Shown: one piece after another, positions 15,901-24,416 of the stretch
Position numbering within the stretch: the first letter of the stretch is position 1
Layout: each line of letters starts with the position of its first letter
Assembly: GCF_016862995.1 (NCBI RefSeq)
Contig: NZ_BOOA01000001.1
Coordinates: 62,001 to 126,000, forward strand
Direction of reading: 5' to 3'
Origin: Acrocarpospora phusangensis
Lineage (GTDB): Bacteria; Actinomycetota; Actinomycetes; Streptosporangiales; Streptosporangiaceae
Length of the DNA: 64,000 bases
Position numbers and translations under genes: made by a program
The notes under the pieces: model-generated
The model's input: only the letters and a program-made list of their open reading frames with translations
The model's database searches: none
What the model was told of the DNA's origin: nothing

Positions 15901-17916
15901 ACCCACTCCTATCTCGCGAAGCCGGACCAGCAGCGCGGAAACGGCGGACGAATCGTGGACAGGGACATGCGCCGCCACTCGCTCAGCCAGGAGACGCGCG
16001 GACAATCCGGGCACATCTCGAACTCTGGCCAGCAGTTGCGCGACAGCGGGCGCGTGGTCCAGGGCAACCTCGGCCGCGGCTCTCTCGGCCAGCTCCCGCA
16101 CCTGCTCATGCGCCCCGATTCCCTGCAACCCGTCCAAGAGCTCGATGAGGGCGGCGGGGCTGTCGACAGGAGCGTCCTGCGCCACCCGATGGGCCAGATC
16201 CTCCAGCCCCGTACCTGCGATGGCCCGCCCTCGCTGCCTCATCAGCAACCGGGCCAGCGCGTACGGATCATCGAGAGCGACGTTCGCGGCGACCCACACG
16301 GTGGGGCGCTGGTCCGCCGGATCGATCAGGTCAAGGACCTGGAGCAGCCGATCGGCCGCCACGGTGTCACCGAAGTCGGCCGCGTATTTGTAGAACTGAG
16401 CAGCGGCCTGGTAAAGCCCACGCTCGAAGGCGGCGACGCCGAGATTGGCCAGGTCCTTCGGATTGGCGTGAGCGGCCAGCGCCGCCCAGAATTCGCGCGG
16501 AGGGATCTGGTCAAGGCGATGCCGGCGGCCGTACTGGTCCAGATAGTCGGCAAGTCGGTACAGATTGTCTTCCGCTTGCGGCGCTGTGGCGTCGGGTGAC
16601 CCCGGCCGGTCTCTCCGGACCAGGGATGGCCTGGTGCGCGATCGAATCCGTGTGATGGGGCCGCGCACGCCTTTGCACGGGGTGGCGCAGTAAGCCAGGG
16701 CCTGCTCCAGCCAGTCCTCGCCCAGCGCCTCCCATTCGTTGTCGGCGAGGTAGGCCGGTGCTGCGGATTCCAGTAATCCGAGCGGCAATGCGTATCGGTG
16801 GCCCATACGCCGGGCGTCCATGGCCACGTGGATCATCGCCCGCACCACGGGGGTGGCATTGCGATAGCGGGCCAGCAGTTCCGGTACCCCGGCCAGATAC
16901 TGCGCGAGGCGACCGTCTTCTGCTTCGGCCATGGCCTTGGCCAGCCGGGCGTCGGTGGCGGCAGCCCGATCCAGCGCATTCGTGGAGACGCTGCTGAAAC
17001 TGCCCGGAACGGTGATATCCGTCCCTGAGAGGATCACACGGGCTTGCGCGTGCCGATCAAGGGCACCGCGGGGCACCGGACGTGTCAGCGTGTCCCAATG
17101 CTCCTGCCACAACGTTCCGAGCACCAGCACGGGAGCCGAGCTCCGTTCCGTCAGCAATGTGTGCAGGGCGGCTGCGACCCGCTCCCCGATATCTCCGGAG
17201 GTCTCCAGGTAGAACTGCGTCTCGTTCAGCCAGACGACCGTGCGCGGGCCCACGCGCGGCAGTTCGGCCAGCGCCGCCTCGGGACGTGTCGGGTCGAAGG
17301 GATGCCACAGCCGCCATCCTCCTCGCCTCCGCAACGCGCCGATGGCTTCCCAGCATGCGCGCGTCTTCCCGGTCGACGACCCTCCGACCAGCACCGCCAT
17401 CGCGCTTTGCCCGGACAGCACCCTGCCGACGACTCCCGCGAGAACGTCATCGTGGTCACGCCATATGTAAGGCGGTAGCGCGATGCTCCCCTCGGGAGGC
17501 GAGTCGTCGAGATCGATCGGTCTGTGGACCTCCAACGTGAACGGATCCGTCACCAGCTCCAGAGGTCGGCCTACCGACGTCTGGACCTGCTCCGACGCGA
17601 CACCGGCGCGAACGCTTTCATCCGCGCGGATACGGATGGACCACTCCACCCCGCTCAGCGTCCGCTCCCCGGCCCAGGCCGCCAGCGCATTGCCGACCGC
17701 GACTAGCTGGTCCAGGTCGCGAGGGAAACTCGACCCCGTCGCCCACGAGTTCAATGTCGTCGGCGGCACTTCCGACGCGTCCGCCACCCGCTTCTGCGTG
17801 AGCCTGTTGCCTTTACTCGCCTCGCGGTTCTCCGCCTGATCCCACAGTCGAGCCAATTCCGCGAGAACCACCGACCCCGCATACGGTCCCGAGACAGGGC
17901 GGAAGGGCCTGGCCAA
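12940..17916 (-). CDS. Giant HTH-ATPase protein with about thirty 35-residue helical repeats
   Basis: 1658 residues, not assigned to a named family. The N-terminus (about 35-85) resembles a Cro/XRE-like HTH (RLTQKRVADASEVPPTTLNS). A linker LEVHRPIDLDD...LPPYIWRDHD, common before NTPase modules in actinobacteria, leads to a P-loop GGSSTGKT (178-185) and a Walker-B-like VVWLNE (227-232), where Asn-Glu replaces the usual acidic pair. After about residue 570 there are about 30 tandem units of close to 35 residues with the pattern LAERAAxxxPLDDxxAVxxL and LxxLRxxGAxEQA. These should form a PPR/TPR-like solenoid. The C-terminus ends EAQPWGWDDLA. The start is TTG with AAGGAGG seven to eight bases upstream. 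A STAND-like sensor or defence role is inference. Confidence 0.85.
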   Translation of the reverse strand: MARPFRPVSGPYAGSVVLAELARLWDQAENREASKGNRLTQKRVADASEVPPTTLNSWATGSSFPRDLDQLVAVGNALAAWAGERTLSGVEWSIRIRADESVRAGVASEQVQTSVGRPLELVTDPFTLEVHRPIDLDDSPPEGSIALPPYIWRDHDDVLAGVVGRVLSGQSAMAVLVGGSSTGKTRACWEAIGALRRRGGWRLWHPFDPTRPEAALAELPRVGPRTVVWLNETQFYLETSGDIGERVAAALHTLLTERSSAPVLVLGTLWQEHWDTLTRPVPRGALDRHAQARVILSGTDITVPGSFSSVSTNALDRAAATDARLAKAMAEAEDGRLAQYLAGVPELLARYRNATPVVRAMIHVAMDARRMGHRYALPLGLLESAAPAYLADNEWEALGEDWLEQALAYCATPCKGVRGPITRIRSRTRPSLVRRDRPGSPDATAPQAEDNLYRLADYLDQYGRRHRLDQIPPREFWAALAAHANPKDLANLGVAAFERGLYQAAAQFYKYAADFGDTVAADRLLQVLDLIDPADQRPTVWVAANVALDDPYALARLLMRQRGRAIAGTGLEDLAHRVAQDAPVDSPAALIELLDGLQGIGAHEQVRELAERAAAEVALDHAPAVAQLLARVRDVPGLSARLLAERVAAHVPVHDSSAVSALLVRLREIGVGERLLVERAAAQVGLDDLAMVDDLIVTLRRMGSPDRARLLAERAVAQAPLHEFSAVIQLLDDLRLSGANALVHALADRVATEVSVEDPSDVAGLLTGLERVGAVEQAKVLAERGARNARLKNPHDAARLLASLEQVGAAEQAQRLMERIVSTIGLDEPAKAVKLLASMEQLGAIDQALVLMERVAMSASLNDRSKVADLLVGLERIGGGVLARALAERVARTSLLDDPANVTGILAKLSVAAAHELLHMVADRAAVSVLLSNLPAVVRLIEMLRNVDGYGSASTLAARAAAYAPLDDPSALTDLLRELRVTGAQKWTAVLIDRAIASLSFDDPSDAAALLAAFRERGETDSAHRLAKRAVTKVPLDDLNAITDLFMELHVSGMEVSAYVLAERVAEHASTGDAAAVAVWLAASCRGATANLARRLAERVVKVVPLDDLNALAVLLVKIYGLGTAGEVLTERVVRDAPLGDAAALVRWMAGLKRSGAAEHLRTLADRAAGEFPLAEQSEVTRLLAGMRVVGANEQMQALARRVITNFPHEDPYMTAGLLMKLRGVEMSDALGALAGAAVVRASTGADPHTMARLLAGLHTIGATDLISVLAESATRIPLDDWSAIAKVVTALRDAGVPENARLLALRAMNVSLDDSRAVSNALNRLWDAGAAEEARALAGRVAAHVIGQGEPAVIGYLGGLRGVGTHGLARHLAEETALRGSLADTVAVAKLLLTMRDMGHRDLARVLAERTAAQVSLADMSAIARLFVVLRAVHADDLVHALAERAITDGPLDDLQAITGLLVALRGMGADSQMNVLASRAAAYFPLDDQPAVEELLVRLRGAGAVEQAHMLAERAAAHVPLDNLSAVIELINKLRGMDADAAVRVLAERAATDAALDDPFAVVELLNRLFRLEMHGPLRTLSTRVAVNFPLGNIHAVAKLLDGLTRTGQPDQVRILAERLSPAGLFHLLPRVESRYRFGREPDGTEAQPWGWDDLA

Positions 17917-18097
17917 GAGTGCCCTCCTTCACCCGGCACGATCCGACTCGCATCCCTCCGGATCTCCCCCTGAAATGGAGTTTAACTACCGCGATCTATC
18001 TCGGATACGGAATGCCTGGGATCGGCGGGTGACCCGAGCTGCCATGGTGCCGACCGCGACACAAAACGCTGGCCATCACCCCGAAGGGACAACAGCA

Positions 18098-18220
18098 GTG
18101 AAACTCTCCCCCGCCACTCGCCGCCTCACCCGCATGGTCGCCTTCGCTCTGCTGCGCGGCGCGGCCACCGCCGTCGGCTCCGGAATTGTCGGGCTCGCCT
18201 TCTGGTGGATCACCCGTTAA
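18098..18220 (+). CDS. Small single-pass membrane protein (40 residues)
   Basis: GTG start at 18098 with AAGGGA about ten bases upstream, ending TAA at 18220. It has a basic N-terminus (KLSPATRRLTR) and one hydrophobic segment ending in LAFWWITR, so it is probably a membrane peptide with the positive end inside. In-frame ATGs upstream (17975, 18044) would add sequence without an obvious domain. It lies between the divergent giant HTH-ATPase gene and the DUF574 methyltransferase. Function unknown. Confidence 0.5.
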   Translation: MKLSPATRRLTRMVAFALLRGAATAVGSGIVGLAFWWITR

Positions 18221-18370
18221 GGCGGAAAGCGCCACTACGATGACTTTTGGTGCAATATCCCTGGTTCGGGAGGGCCGCGCGGACGCCGAATATCCGGCAT
18301 CGATCCCGGTCACGCTGAGTGGCGCCGCGCCGGCCTCTCGAATCTTTCATCAATCCGGCTAGCGCCGCAC

Positions 18371-18398
18371 TTGACATATCTCCCGGCATCCCTAGCAT
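18371..18398 (+). promoter_or_regulatory. SigA-type promoter of the DUF574 methyltransferase
   Basis: TTGACA (18371-18376) and TAGCAT (18393-18398) with a 16-base spacer form a near-consensus primary-sigma promoter. The predicted start of transcription is near 18405, giving a leader of about 95 bases. The rest of 18221-18499 holds no gene that I can support. Confidence 0.6.
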
Positions 18399-18499
18399 CG
18401 CTGCACTGGACGCTTCTGGCGAATGTGAGTTTCGCCGTGGTCGTGCCCAGTTCGCTGATGAGGGAGAACCATGCACCACACGTACGCCGGGGAGCGCTT

Positions 18500-19348
18500 A
18501 TGACCGATTTCGAGGACGCCCTGCCTCCGGCGCGTGACGAAGTTCCCGCCGGGCGGATCGATCCGACGATCCCGCACCCGGCTCGCATCTACGACTATCT
18601 GCTGGGCGGCAAGGACCACTTCGTGTCCGACCGGGAGGCGGCCGAGCAGTTGCTCAAGGTGTCGCCGGGAACGCGGGAGGGTGTGCGCGCCCACCGCGCC
18701 TTCCTCCGCCGGGCAGTACGGCATCTGACCGCAGAGGCGGGAATCACCCAGTTCCTCGACATCGGGACGGGCATCCCCACGCAGGGCAACACCCACGAGA
18801 TCGCCCAGAACGTCAACCCGTACGCACGGGTGGCGTACGTGGACAACGATCCGATCGTGCTCGTTCACGGGCGGGCGCTGCTGACGGGCACCGAGACCGG
18901 GATGACCACGGTGATCGAGGCGGATCTCCGCGAGCCGGACGTGATCCTTTCGCACCCCGGGGTACGGCAGGTGATCGACTTCTCGAAGCCGGTCGGCCTC
19001 ATCCTGGCCGGCGTCCTGCACTTCCTCACCGACGACGAGAACCCCCACCGCCTCGTCGACTACTGCAAGGCGGCGGTCCCCTCCGGCAGCCACCTCCTGC
19101 TCTCCCACATCACGCTCGACTTCGCCCCCAAAGTCCAGCGGCAGGACCTGAGCAAGCCGTACGAGAAGGGCACCGCCCCCATGGTTCCCCGCACGCACGC
19201 CGACGTGACACGCTTCTTCACCGGCTGGGAACTGATCGAACCCGGCCTCGTCGAGGTGGTCGACTGGCACCCGGACGAGGACGAGTACCAGGAGCCCATC
19301 CCAGGCGGCCACGCCTGGGCGTACGGCGGAGTCGCCGTCAAGCCTTGA
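18500..19348 (+). CDS. DUF574-type SAM-dependent methyltransferase
   Basis: 282 residues, typical of this actinobacterial family. The N-terminus IDPTIPHPARIYDYLLGGKD is the family hallmark. FLDIGTGIPTQGNTHEIAQN is the SAM-binding glycine-rich loop, YVDNDPIVLVHG the next acidic strand. Members are highly multiplied in streptomycetes and relatives, often next to HTH or conservon-type regulators, with substrates unknown. The ATG at 18500 has GGGGAG seven bases upstream; an in-frame ATG 45 bases upstream is possible. It has its own strong promoter. Confidence 0.9.
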   Translation: MTDFEDALPPARDEVPAGRIDPTIPHPARIYDYLLGGKDHFVSDREAAEQLLKVSPGTREGVRAHRAFLRRAVRHLTAEAGITQFLDIGTGIPTQGNTHEIAQNVNPYARVAYVDNDPIVLVHGRALLTGTETGMTTVIEADLREPDVILSHPGVRQVIDFSKPVGLILAGVLHFLTDDENPHRLVDYCKAAVPSGSHLLLSHITLDFAPKVQRQDLSKPYEKGTAPMVPRTHADVTRFFTGWELIEPGLVEVVDWHPDEDEYQEPIPGGHAWAYGGVAVKP

Positions 19349-19379
19349 GGCCGTTCCCACAAGGCGGGGACCCGTGCCG

Positions 19380-19880
19380 TCAGATGTCCTGGAGCGAACG
19401 GCGGCGCTGCCTGAACCAGGCGAACAGCACGTGGCCGAGCCCGGCGAGGCCGGGCGTGAGCGTGCCGAGCACTGCGCCGATGGTGAGGTAGAACCAGCCG
19501 TCCTTGGGCGCGTCGTCACCGATCGACGCCAGGCCGAGCAGTGCCAGCAGGGCGGCGAGGACGATGAAGGACGCGGAGACGAGGGCGTACCGGCGGAGGG
19601 AGACGGTGGCGCGCAGCCGGCGGCACATGATGAAGACGATCGGCAGCGCCAGGTACGTGACCAGCTTGTTCGAGCTGTGGGCCAGGAACTGCAGGGGATT
19701 CTCGACGATGTGGTCGAAGAAGCCGACGTCCTCGCCCGTGGAGTCGCGGGTGTCGAAGGTGTTGTCCAGCCATCGGGACAAGCCCACGAACAAGCCGACG
19801 CCCAGCAGGCCGAGCGCGTACCGCCACCACGGCCAGGCGGGCAGCGACTCGGGTTCCTCGGCGGGGGTCTCCTCGGTCAC
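19380..19880 (-). CDS. Hypothetical integral membrane protein (about three TM segments)
   Basis: 166 residues from GTG 19880. Hydrophobic segments are visible at WRYALGLLGVGLFVGL, near LVTYLALPIVFIM, at SASFIVLAALLALLGLAS and near the C-terminus (LTIGAVLGTLTPGLAGLGHV). The end is basic (WFRQRRRSLQDI). No family recognised. The frame extends to an ATG at 20000, but that would run into a long stem-loop and give a charged tail without membrane character. It is convergent with the methyltransferase and divergent from the NACHT gene. Confidence 0.6.
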   Translation of the reverse strand: MTEETPAEEPESLPAWPWWRYALGLLGVGLFVGLSRWLDNTFDTRDSTGEDVGFFDHIVENPLQFLAHSSNKLVTYLALPIVFIMCRRLRATVSLRRYALVSASFIVLAALLALLGLASIGDDAPKDGWFYLTIGAVLGTLTPGLAGLGHVLFAWFRQRRRSLQDI

Positions 19881-19984
19881 GGCGATCCGCCGACGATGCT
19901 CATCGAAACGATGATCGCCCCCTATGGGCCTGGGATGCGGAACGATCCCGTGCCGATGTGACACAAATCGTATGAATGTTAATA

Positions 19985-20019
19985 AATTGGCGGCCCGCAA
20001 ATAGTGCGGGCCGCCAATT
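19985..20019. terminator. Perfect 14-bp stem-loop between divergent genes
   Basis: AATTGGCGGCCCGC (19985-19998) pairs perfectly with 20006-20019 around a seven-base loop. It sits in an AT-richer patch between a leftward membrane-protein gene and the rightward NACHT gene. A terminator is unexpected in a divergent promoter region; it may be a relic of a lost gene, a transcription insulator or an attenuator in the NACHT leader. Confidence 0.55.
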
Positions 20020-20091
20020 GTTACGTCATCGACACGAGTCGAGATTTATCGGCAGGCGCCGGCCGCCGAAAGGGCCTGTGGCCAGGTGTTA

Positions 20092-22472
20092 ATGAGTGAA
20101 TGGGCAGGAATGACAAGCGACGGTGGATCGACCAAGAAACTCGGGCGGGGTGGCTCGAACCCGAAGGGCGTGACCCGGCCGGACCCGGCGGGCGTGCCGC
20201 CGGAATTCCGCCCGTGGGCCGAGCTCTCCTGCCGCTTGTACGACGAGCTGTACGCCACCCACCCCGACCGACCGGGCGTCAACGAACTCGCCCAGGCGAC
20301 CAGGTACGCCGGCGCCACGATCTCCTACGTCTTCTCCGGCCGCCGCACCTACAGCTGGCAGGTCTGCCGGGCGATCGTGCGCGCGCTCGGCGGACGCCCC
20401 GGCGAGTGGAAGGCGCGCTGGGACGCGACCGCGCGCCGCCACCGCGACGAGGCGAAGCTGCGCGGGCTGCTGCCGCTGCCCGGCTTCGACCAGGACGGCG
20501 GCCCGGACAGCGCCCCGCCCGACCGGGCCGTCGGCGACTGGCGCTCACCGGGGAAGCCGCCGATCAGGCGCGTGTCCCGATGGCCGGCACGCCTCGGCGC
20601 GGTCGCGTTCACCGCCGCGCTCGAAGCCACGCTGGTGATGCTGGCGTTCACCCTGCCCGCGCCCGGCTCGTATCTCGCCGGAGCCTCCGCCGCCGCTCTC
20701 GCGGCGCTGCTCGGCCGCTGGTGGCTGCGGCGGCGCGCGGACGCGACCCACCGGCAGCGGCTCAAACTCCTGAGAAAAGTCCGCGAGAGGGCAGGAAAAG
20801 ACGCCGCCCGCGCGGAGGAGCATTTATATCTGATTCCCCGGTTCACCCTTCTGCACGAGGAAGGGAAAAAGCGCGGGAGCCGTCCGGAACTGGCCAGGAC
20901 GGATACCGACGTGACCGATATCCGGGTGCTTTTCGAGCAGGGCGGCGACGAGCTGACCCTGCTGGCCGACGCGGGCCTCGGCAAGTCCGCCCAGTTGGCC
21001 AAGCTCGCGACCGTACTCGCCGAGGAGGCCATCGCGGAGCTGGAGGCCGAACCGGGCTTCGCGCAGCGCCCGCTGCCGGTGCTGCTGCATCTGGCGACCT
21101 ACCGGGGCGAGGAGTTCGCGGACTGGATCGTCGCCGAGGTGCACCGCGCCTACGACGACTTCCCCGAGCAGCTCGTCCGGGGCTGGCTGGCCGAGGACCT
21201 GCTGCTGCCGATCCTGGACGGTCTCGACCACGTGCCCGCCGCGCACCGGCGGGAGTGCGCCGCGCAGATCGCGCGCTTCCGGCGGTCGGCCGCCGGGCTG
21301 GCGCTGAGCTGCCGCGTCCGCGACGTGCAGCTGGCCCTCACGGTGGACACGGCGCTCTGCGCCGAGCTGGCCAGGCCGTCCAAGACGGACGTGCAGGAGT
21401 ATCTGGTCGCGAACCCGGGCGGGCTGCAGCCGGTCCACGACGCGCTGAAGGCCGACACCAAGCTGTGGCCGCTGCTCCAGTCGCCGCTGATGCTGGACAT
21501 CATCCGCCTGACGTACACCGGCCGTTCGGCCGACGATCTCCGCCGTCCCGGCAGACCCGCCGAACGCCGCGAACGGATCTTCGACACCTATGTCGCGGAA
21601 CGGCTCAAGGGGCACCCCGATCCGTACCGGGCGCTCGGGGCTCTGACCTTGCTGGCCCGCAAGCTCGGCGAGCGCGACGAGCAGGTGCTCTACCTCGACC
21701 GCCTCAATCTGGACTGGCTGCCCCCGGCGGCGCGGAGGGCGCCGCGCATGGCCACGACCGGCGCGACGACGATCACGATCTGGGCGCTGGCGATCTGCTG
21801 GATGGCGGTGGCGCTGCGGACCGGCGCGGTCACGGGCAGCCTCCCCGACGTGGCGCTGCTCGCCTGCGCCACCATCGTGGTCACCCTCTGCCAGCTGCTG
21901 GTCGGCGAGCGGGTGGCCGAGCAGCAGGGCAAGTCGAGGCCGGGCGTGGCCGTCGCCTACAACATCCCCGCCATCCTGGTCGGCGGCGTCGTGCTCCAGC
22001 GGATCGACTGGGGCTCGCAGGCCGTCACGCTGGCCGTGCTCGTCGCGGCCTGGGGCTACATCAGCACGCTGGAAGGCTCGTTCTCGACGACGCTCCAGCC
22101 GGTGGAGCGGCTGCGGCGGCGATCGTCACCCTCGCGCTGCTCCTGCTGGTCGCCGCCGCCACCGGCCGCCTCGACACGACCTCCGCCTGGCTCCTCGCCG
22201 GCCTCTTCGCCGGCCTGTACGGCCTGGCCCGCGCCTACCGCTACGGCGGCCTCGCCCTGGTCCAGTACTGGGGCGTACGGCTGTCGCTCGCCCGGCTGGG
22301 CGGCGTGCCGCTGCGCTACCTGCGCTTCCTGGAGGACGCCGAGCACCGCATCCTGCTCTACCGCACCGGCAGCGGCTTCACCTTCCCGCACCGGATGATC
22401 CAGGAGCACCTGGACATCCCCGCCGGGGAGCAGGCGCTGGACCGGTTCTGGAAACGCCTGCCGCCGCCGTGA
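20092..22472 (+). pseudogene. HTH-NACHT NTPase with membrane segments, interrupted by a -1 frameshift near 22105-22122
   Basis: The N-terminal part (about 35-125) is XRE-like (VNELAQATRYAGATISYVFS). Next come two hydrophobic segments (about 168-208), then a NACHT ATPase with Walker A ADAGLGKS (292-299) and Walker B LLPILDGLDHV (371-381), and several C-terminal membrane segments. In the first frame the protein reads well to LQPVERLRR, then becomes meaningless to a stop at 22398. The true continuation (IVTLALLLLVAAATGRLDTT to FTFPHRMIQEHLD) is in the next frame and stops at 22472. Restoring one base in the repeat CGGCGGCGA gives a 793-residue protein. A real mutation, assembly error or programmed -1 shift are all possible. 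The start is taken as ATG 20092. Such NACHT proteins are candidate immune or death effectors. Confidence 0.75.
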
Positions 22473-22497
22473 GCGGGCCCGGCGTCCCGGACCCGCT
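22472..22497. terminator. Stem-loop between convergent NACHT and lipoprotein genes
   Basis: AGCGGG (22472-22477) pairs with CCCGCT (22492-22497), with an inner CCGG/CCGG pairing. It fills the short gap between two convergent genes and can act in both directions. Confidence 0.5.
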
Positions 22498-22506
22498 CCC
22501 CCGACG

Positions 22507-23130
22507 TCAGGCGGGACCCGGGCGCAGGGCCGCACCGCCGCCGAAGCCCGCCGCCCGGCAGTCGTCCTGGATCTTCCCGATGTCCACGCCGGGACCGGGC
22601 ACGCTGTTGTACGTCCAGCCGATGGCGTTCGGGTTCGAGCCGGTGGCCGGGGTGATACTGACGTCGAAGCCGTGCTCCTTCATGCATTTGACCTGCTTGC
22701 GCACGGCGTCCGCGTAGTGCGGGTTCTGGTCGGGGTCCATCTCCGGGGGCAGCAGGGGCATCTTGTCCTCGCAGGCCTTCCTGGCCTTGTCGATCGCCTT
22801 CGTCATCGCCGCGGTGACCTCGCCGTCGCCCTGCGGCATGCCGTGCTCGCCGAGGCAGGCCGCGTACGCCCGGCGGAGTTCCGCGATCTCCTCCTCCGTG
22901 CTGTCCAGCCGCAACTGGGGGCGCTTCGACTCGGCGTCGGGCTTCTTCGACGGGGTCGGTTCAGCGGCGCCGTCGTCCTTCACCGGGGACTGAGTGACCA
23001 GGGTCGCCACCCCGTCGTCCCGCGCGGCCGCCTGCTCGGTGCCCGTACCGCCGCCGCACGCGGTGAGCAGGCATCCGGCGAGCGTCAGCGCGGCGAGTCT
23101 CCCCAGGGTTCTCACTGTTCGAAGAGTCAT
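22507..23130 (-). CDS. Putative lipoprotein, co-regulated with the ABC exporter operon
   Basis: 207 residues. The N-terminus is a lipoprotein signal with lipobox LTAC followed by a GGG linker and a Pro/Lys-rich low-complexity stretch. The C-terminal region has four spaced cysteines ([31 protein letters not shown]), a pattern common in small actinobacterial lipoproteins encoded near MacB-type ABC systems. It should be anchored outside the membrane. Function is unknown; sensing or protecting against the exporter's substrate is plausible from context. A direct repeat at 23157-23174, like that upstream of the ABC operon, lies 27 bases from the start. Confidence 0.8.
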   Translation of the reverse strand: MTLRTVRTLGRLAALTLAGCLLTACGGGTGTEQAAARDDGVATLVTQSPVKDDGAAEPTPSKKPDAESKRPQLRLDSTEEEIAELRRAYAACLGEHGMPQGDGEVTAAMTKAIDKARKACEDKMPLLPPEMDPDQNPHYADAVRKQVKCMKEHGFDVSITPATGSNPNAIGWTYNSVPGPGVDIGKIQDDCRAAGFGGGAALRPGPA

Positions 23131-23156
23131 GCGAGGCAGGATGGCGACCGGATGTG

Positions 23157-23174
23157 AGGAACCTGTCAGGGACC
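23157..23174 (-). promoter_or_regulatory. Candidate OmpR-type direct repeat upstream of the lipoprotein
   Basis: AGGAACC (23157-23163) and AGGGACC (23168-23174) are direct repeats 11 bp apart, one helical turn, as for tandem binding of OmpR/PhoB regulators. The same arrangement occurs at 26262-26280. Confidence 0.5.
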
Positions 23175-23204
23175 GATGAGGTTCTCTTATGGCTTGACAC
23201 GGGT

Positions 23205-24416
23205 TCACGCGGCGGCCAGCGCGCCGGTGGGCGTGAGGCGGGAGGCCCGGATCGACGGGTAGACCCCGGCGGCCACGCCGACCACGACCGCGCCGGCGAG
23301 GCCCCCCGCCACGGCGATCCCGGGGATGACGGGCGGCCAGCCCTGGTAGGCGTCGTAGCCGAGGGTCGCCAGCAGGCCCAGCAGGGTGCCCATGCCGCCG
23401 CCCAGCCCGGACAGGGCCACCGACTCGGTGAGGAACTGGGCGCGGATGTGCCCCCGGGTGGCGCCGAGCGCCCGCCGCAGGCCGATCTCGCGGCGGCGTT
23501 CCAGCACCGAGACGACCATCGTGTTGGCCACCCCGATGCCGCCGACCAGCAGCGCGACCCCGGCCAGGCCGAGGAACAGCGCCGAGAAGGCGGTCTCGGT
23601 GGCGCGTTTGGCGGCCAGCGCGTCCGACGGCCTGCTGACCCGGACGAGGCCGGGCGCCTCCGGGTGCACGCTGGCGGGCAGCACCGCCCGGACGTCCTCG
23701 ACCGAGGGTTCGTCGGCCCGTACGTAGATCACGGTGGGGTGGCCGTCGAAGCGGAGGAAGCGGCGGGCGGCGTCCCAGCCGACCAGGACGGCCCGGTCCA
23801 GTTCGGGGGCGAGCGGCAGCGGGTCGAGGACGCCGATGACGGTGAACCACTGGCCGCCGACGTACACCTGCGGGGGTTCGCGGCCGGCGGGCAGGTCGTC
23901 GACGCCGAGCCGGGAGGCGGCGTGGTAGCCGAGGACGACGGTGGGGAAGGCGTTGGTGGAGGGGCTGAGGAACCGGCCGGTGCGCACGGTGCCGTGGACC
24001 GCCGCCAGCAGGTTGTCCCGGCCGGCGAGCACGCTGACGCCGGCGGCGTCGGTGTCGTCGACCCGGTCGGAGCGGGCCACGAAGGAGTGCGTGTTGGCGA
24101 CCGCGCTCGCCACCTGGACGGGGGCGATCCGGGCCGCCATGGCGTCGGCCTGCTCCGGCAGCAGGACCGGCGGGTCCTGGTTGGGCATCGGCTCGGCGCG
24201 CAGCAGGTTGGTGCCGAGCGCGGCCAGCCGGTCGAGCAGGGCCTGCTGCCCGGCGGCCGGGATTCCGGTCACGACGATCAGGGTGGCCACGCCGATCGAG
24301 ATGCCGAGCGCGGACAGCGCCGCCCTGAGCTTCCTGGTACGGATGCCCAGCAGCCCGAGACGCACCACGTCGGCGGGTGCCAGCCGTACGGGGGCGGAGG
24401 GAGACGGGTGGGTCAT
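23205..24416 (-). CDS. MacB/FtsX-type ABC transporter permease
   Basis: 403 residues. It has an N-terminal membrane segment (about 28-50), a large extracytoplasmic MacB-like domain, then three membrane segments within the FtsX domain, with [20 protein letters not shown] and RRALGA, the conserved cytoplasmic signature. It works with the adjacent ATPase and fusion protein as a mechanotransmission-type exporter or lipoprotein/peptide-handling system rather than a classical pore. Its ATG overlaps the ATPase stop (ATGA). Control by the OmpR/kinase pair next door is likely; antimicrobial-peptide or cell-envelope stress is the usual signal for such sets. Confidence 0.9.
   Translation of the reverse strand: MTHPSPSAPVRLAPADVVRLGLLGIRTRKLRAALSALGISIGVATLIVVTGIPAAGQQALLDRLAALGTNLLRAEPMPNQDPPVLLPEQADAMAARIAPVQVASAVANTHSFVARSDRVDDTDAAGVSVLAGRDNLLAAVHGTVRTGRFLSPSTNAFPTVVLGYHAASRLGVDDLPAGREPPQVYVGGQWFTVIGVLDPLPLAPELDRAVLVGWDAARRFLRFDGHPTVIYVRADEPSVEDVRAVLPASVHPEAPGLVRVSRPSDALAAKRATETAFSALFLGLAGVALLVGGIGVANTMVVSVLERRREIGLRRALGATRGHIRAQFLTESVALSGLGGGMGTLLGLLATLGYDAYQGWPPVIPGIAVAGGLAGAVVVGVAAGVYPSIRASRLTPTGALAAA

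Noticed and set aside
20086-20091. GTG-TTA start of the NACHT gene, implying bldA (TTA codon) control
   Set aside because: The ATG at 20092 directly after it has a better-placed AGG; the TTA would then be in the leader and not translated.
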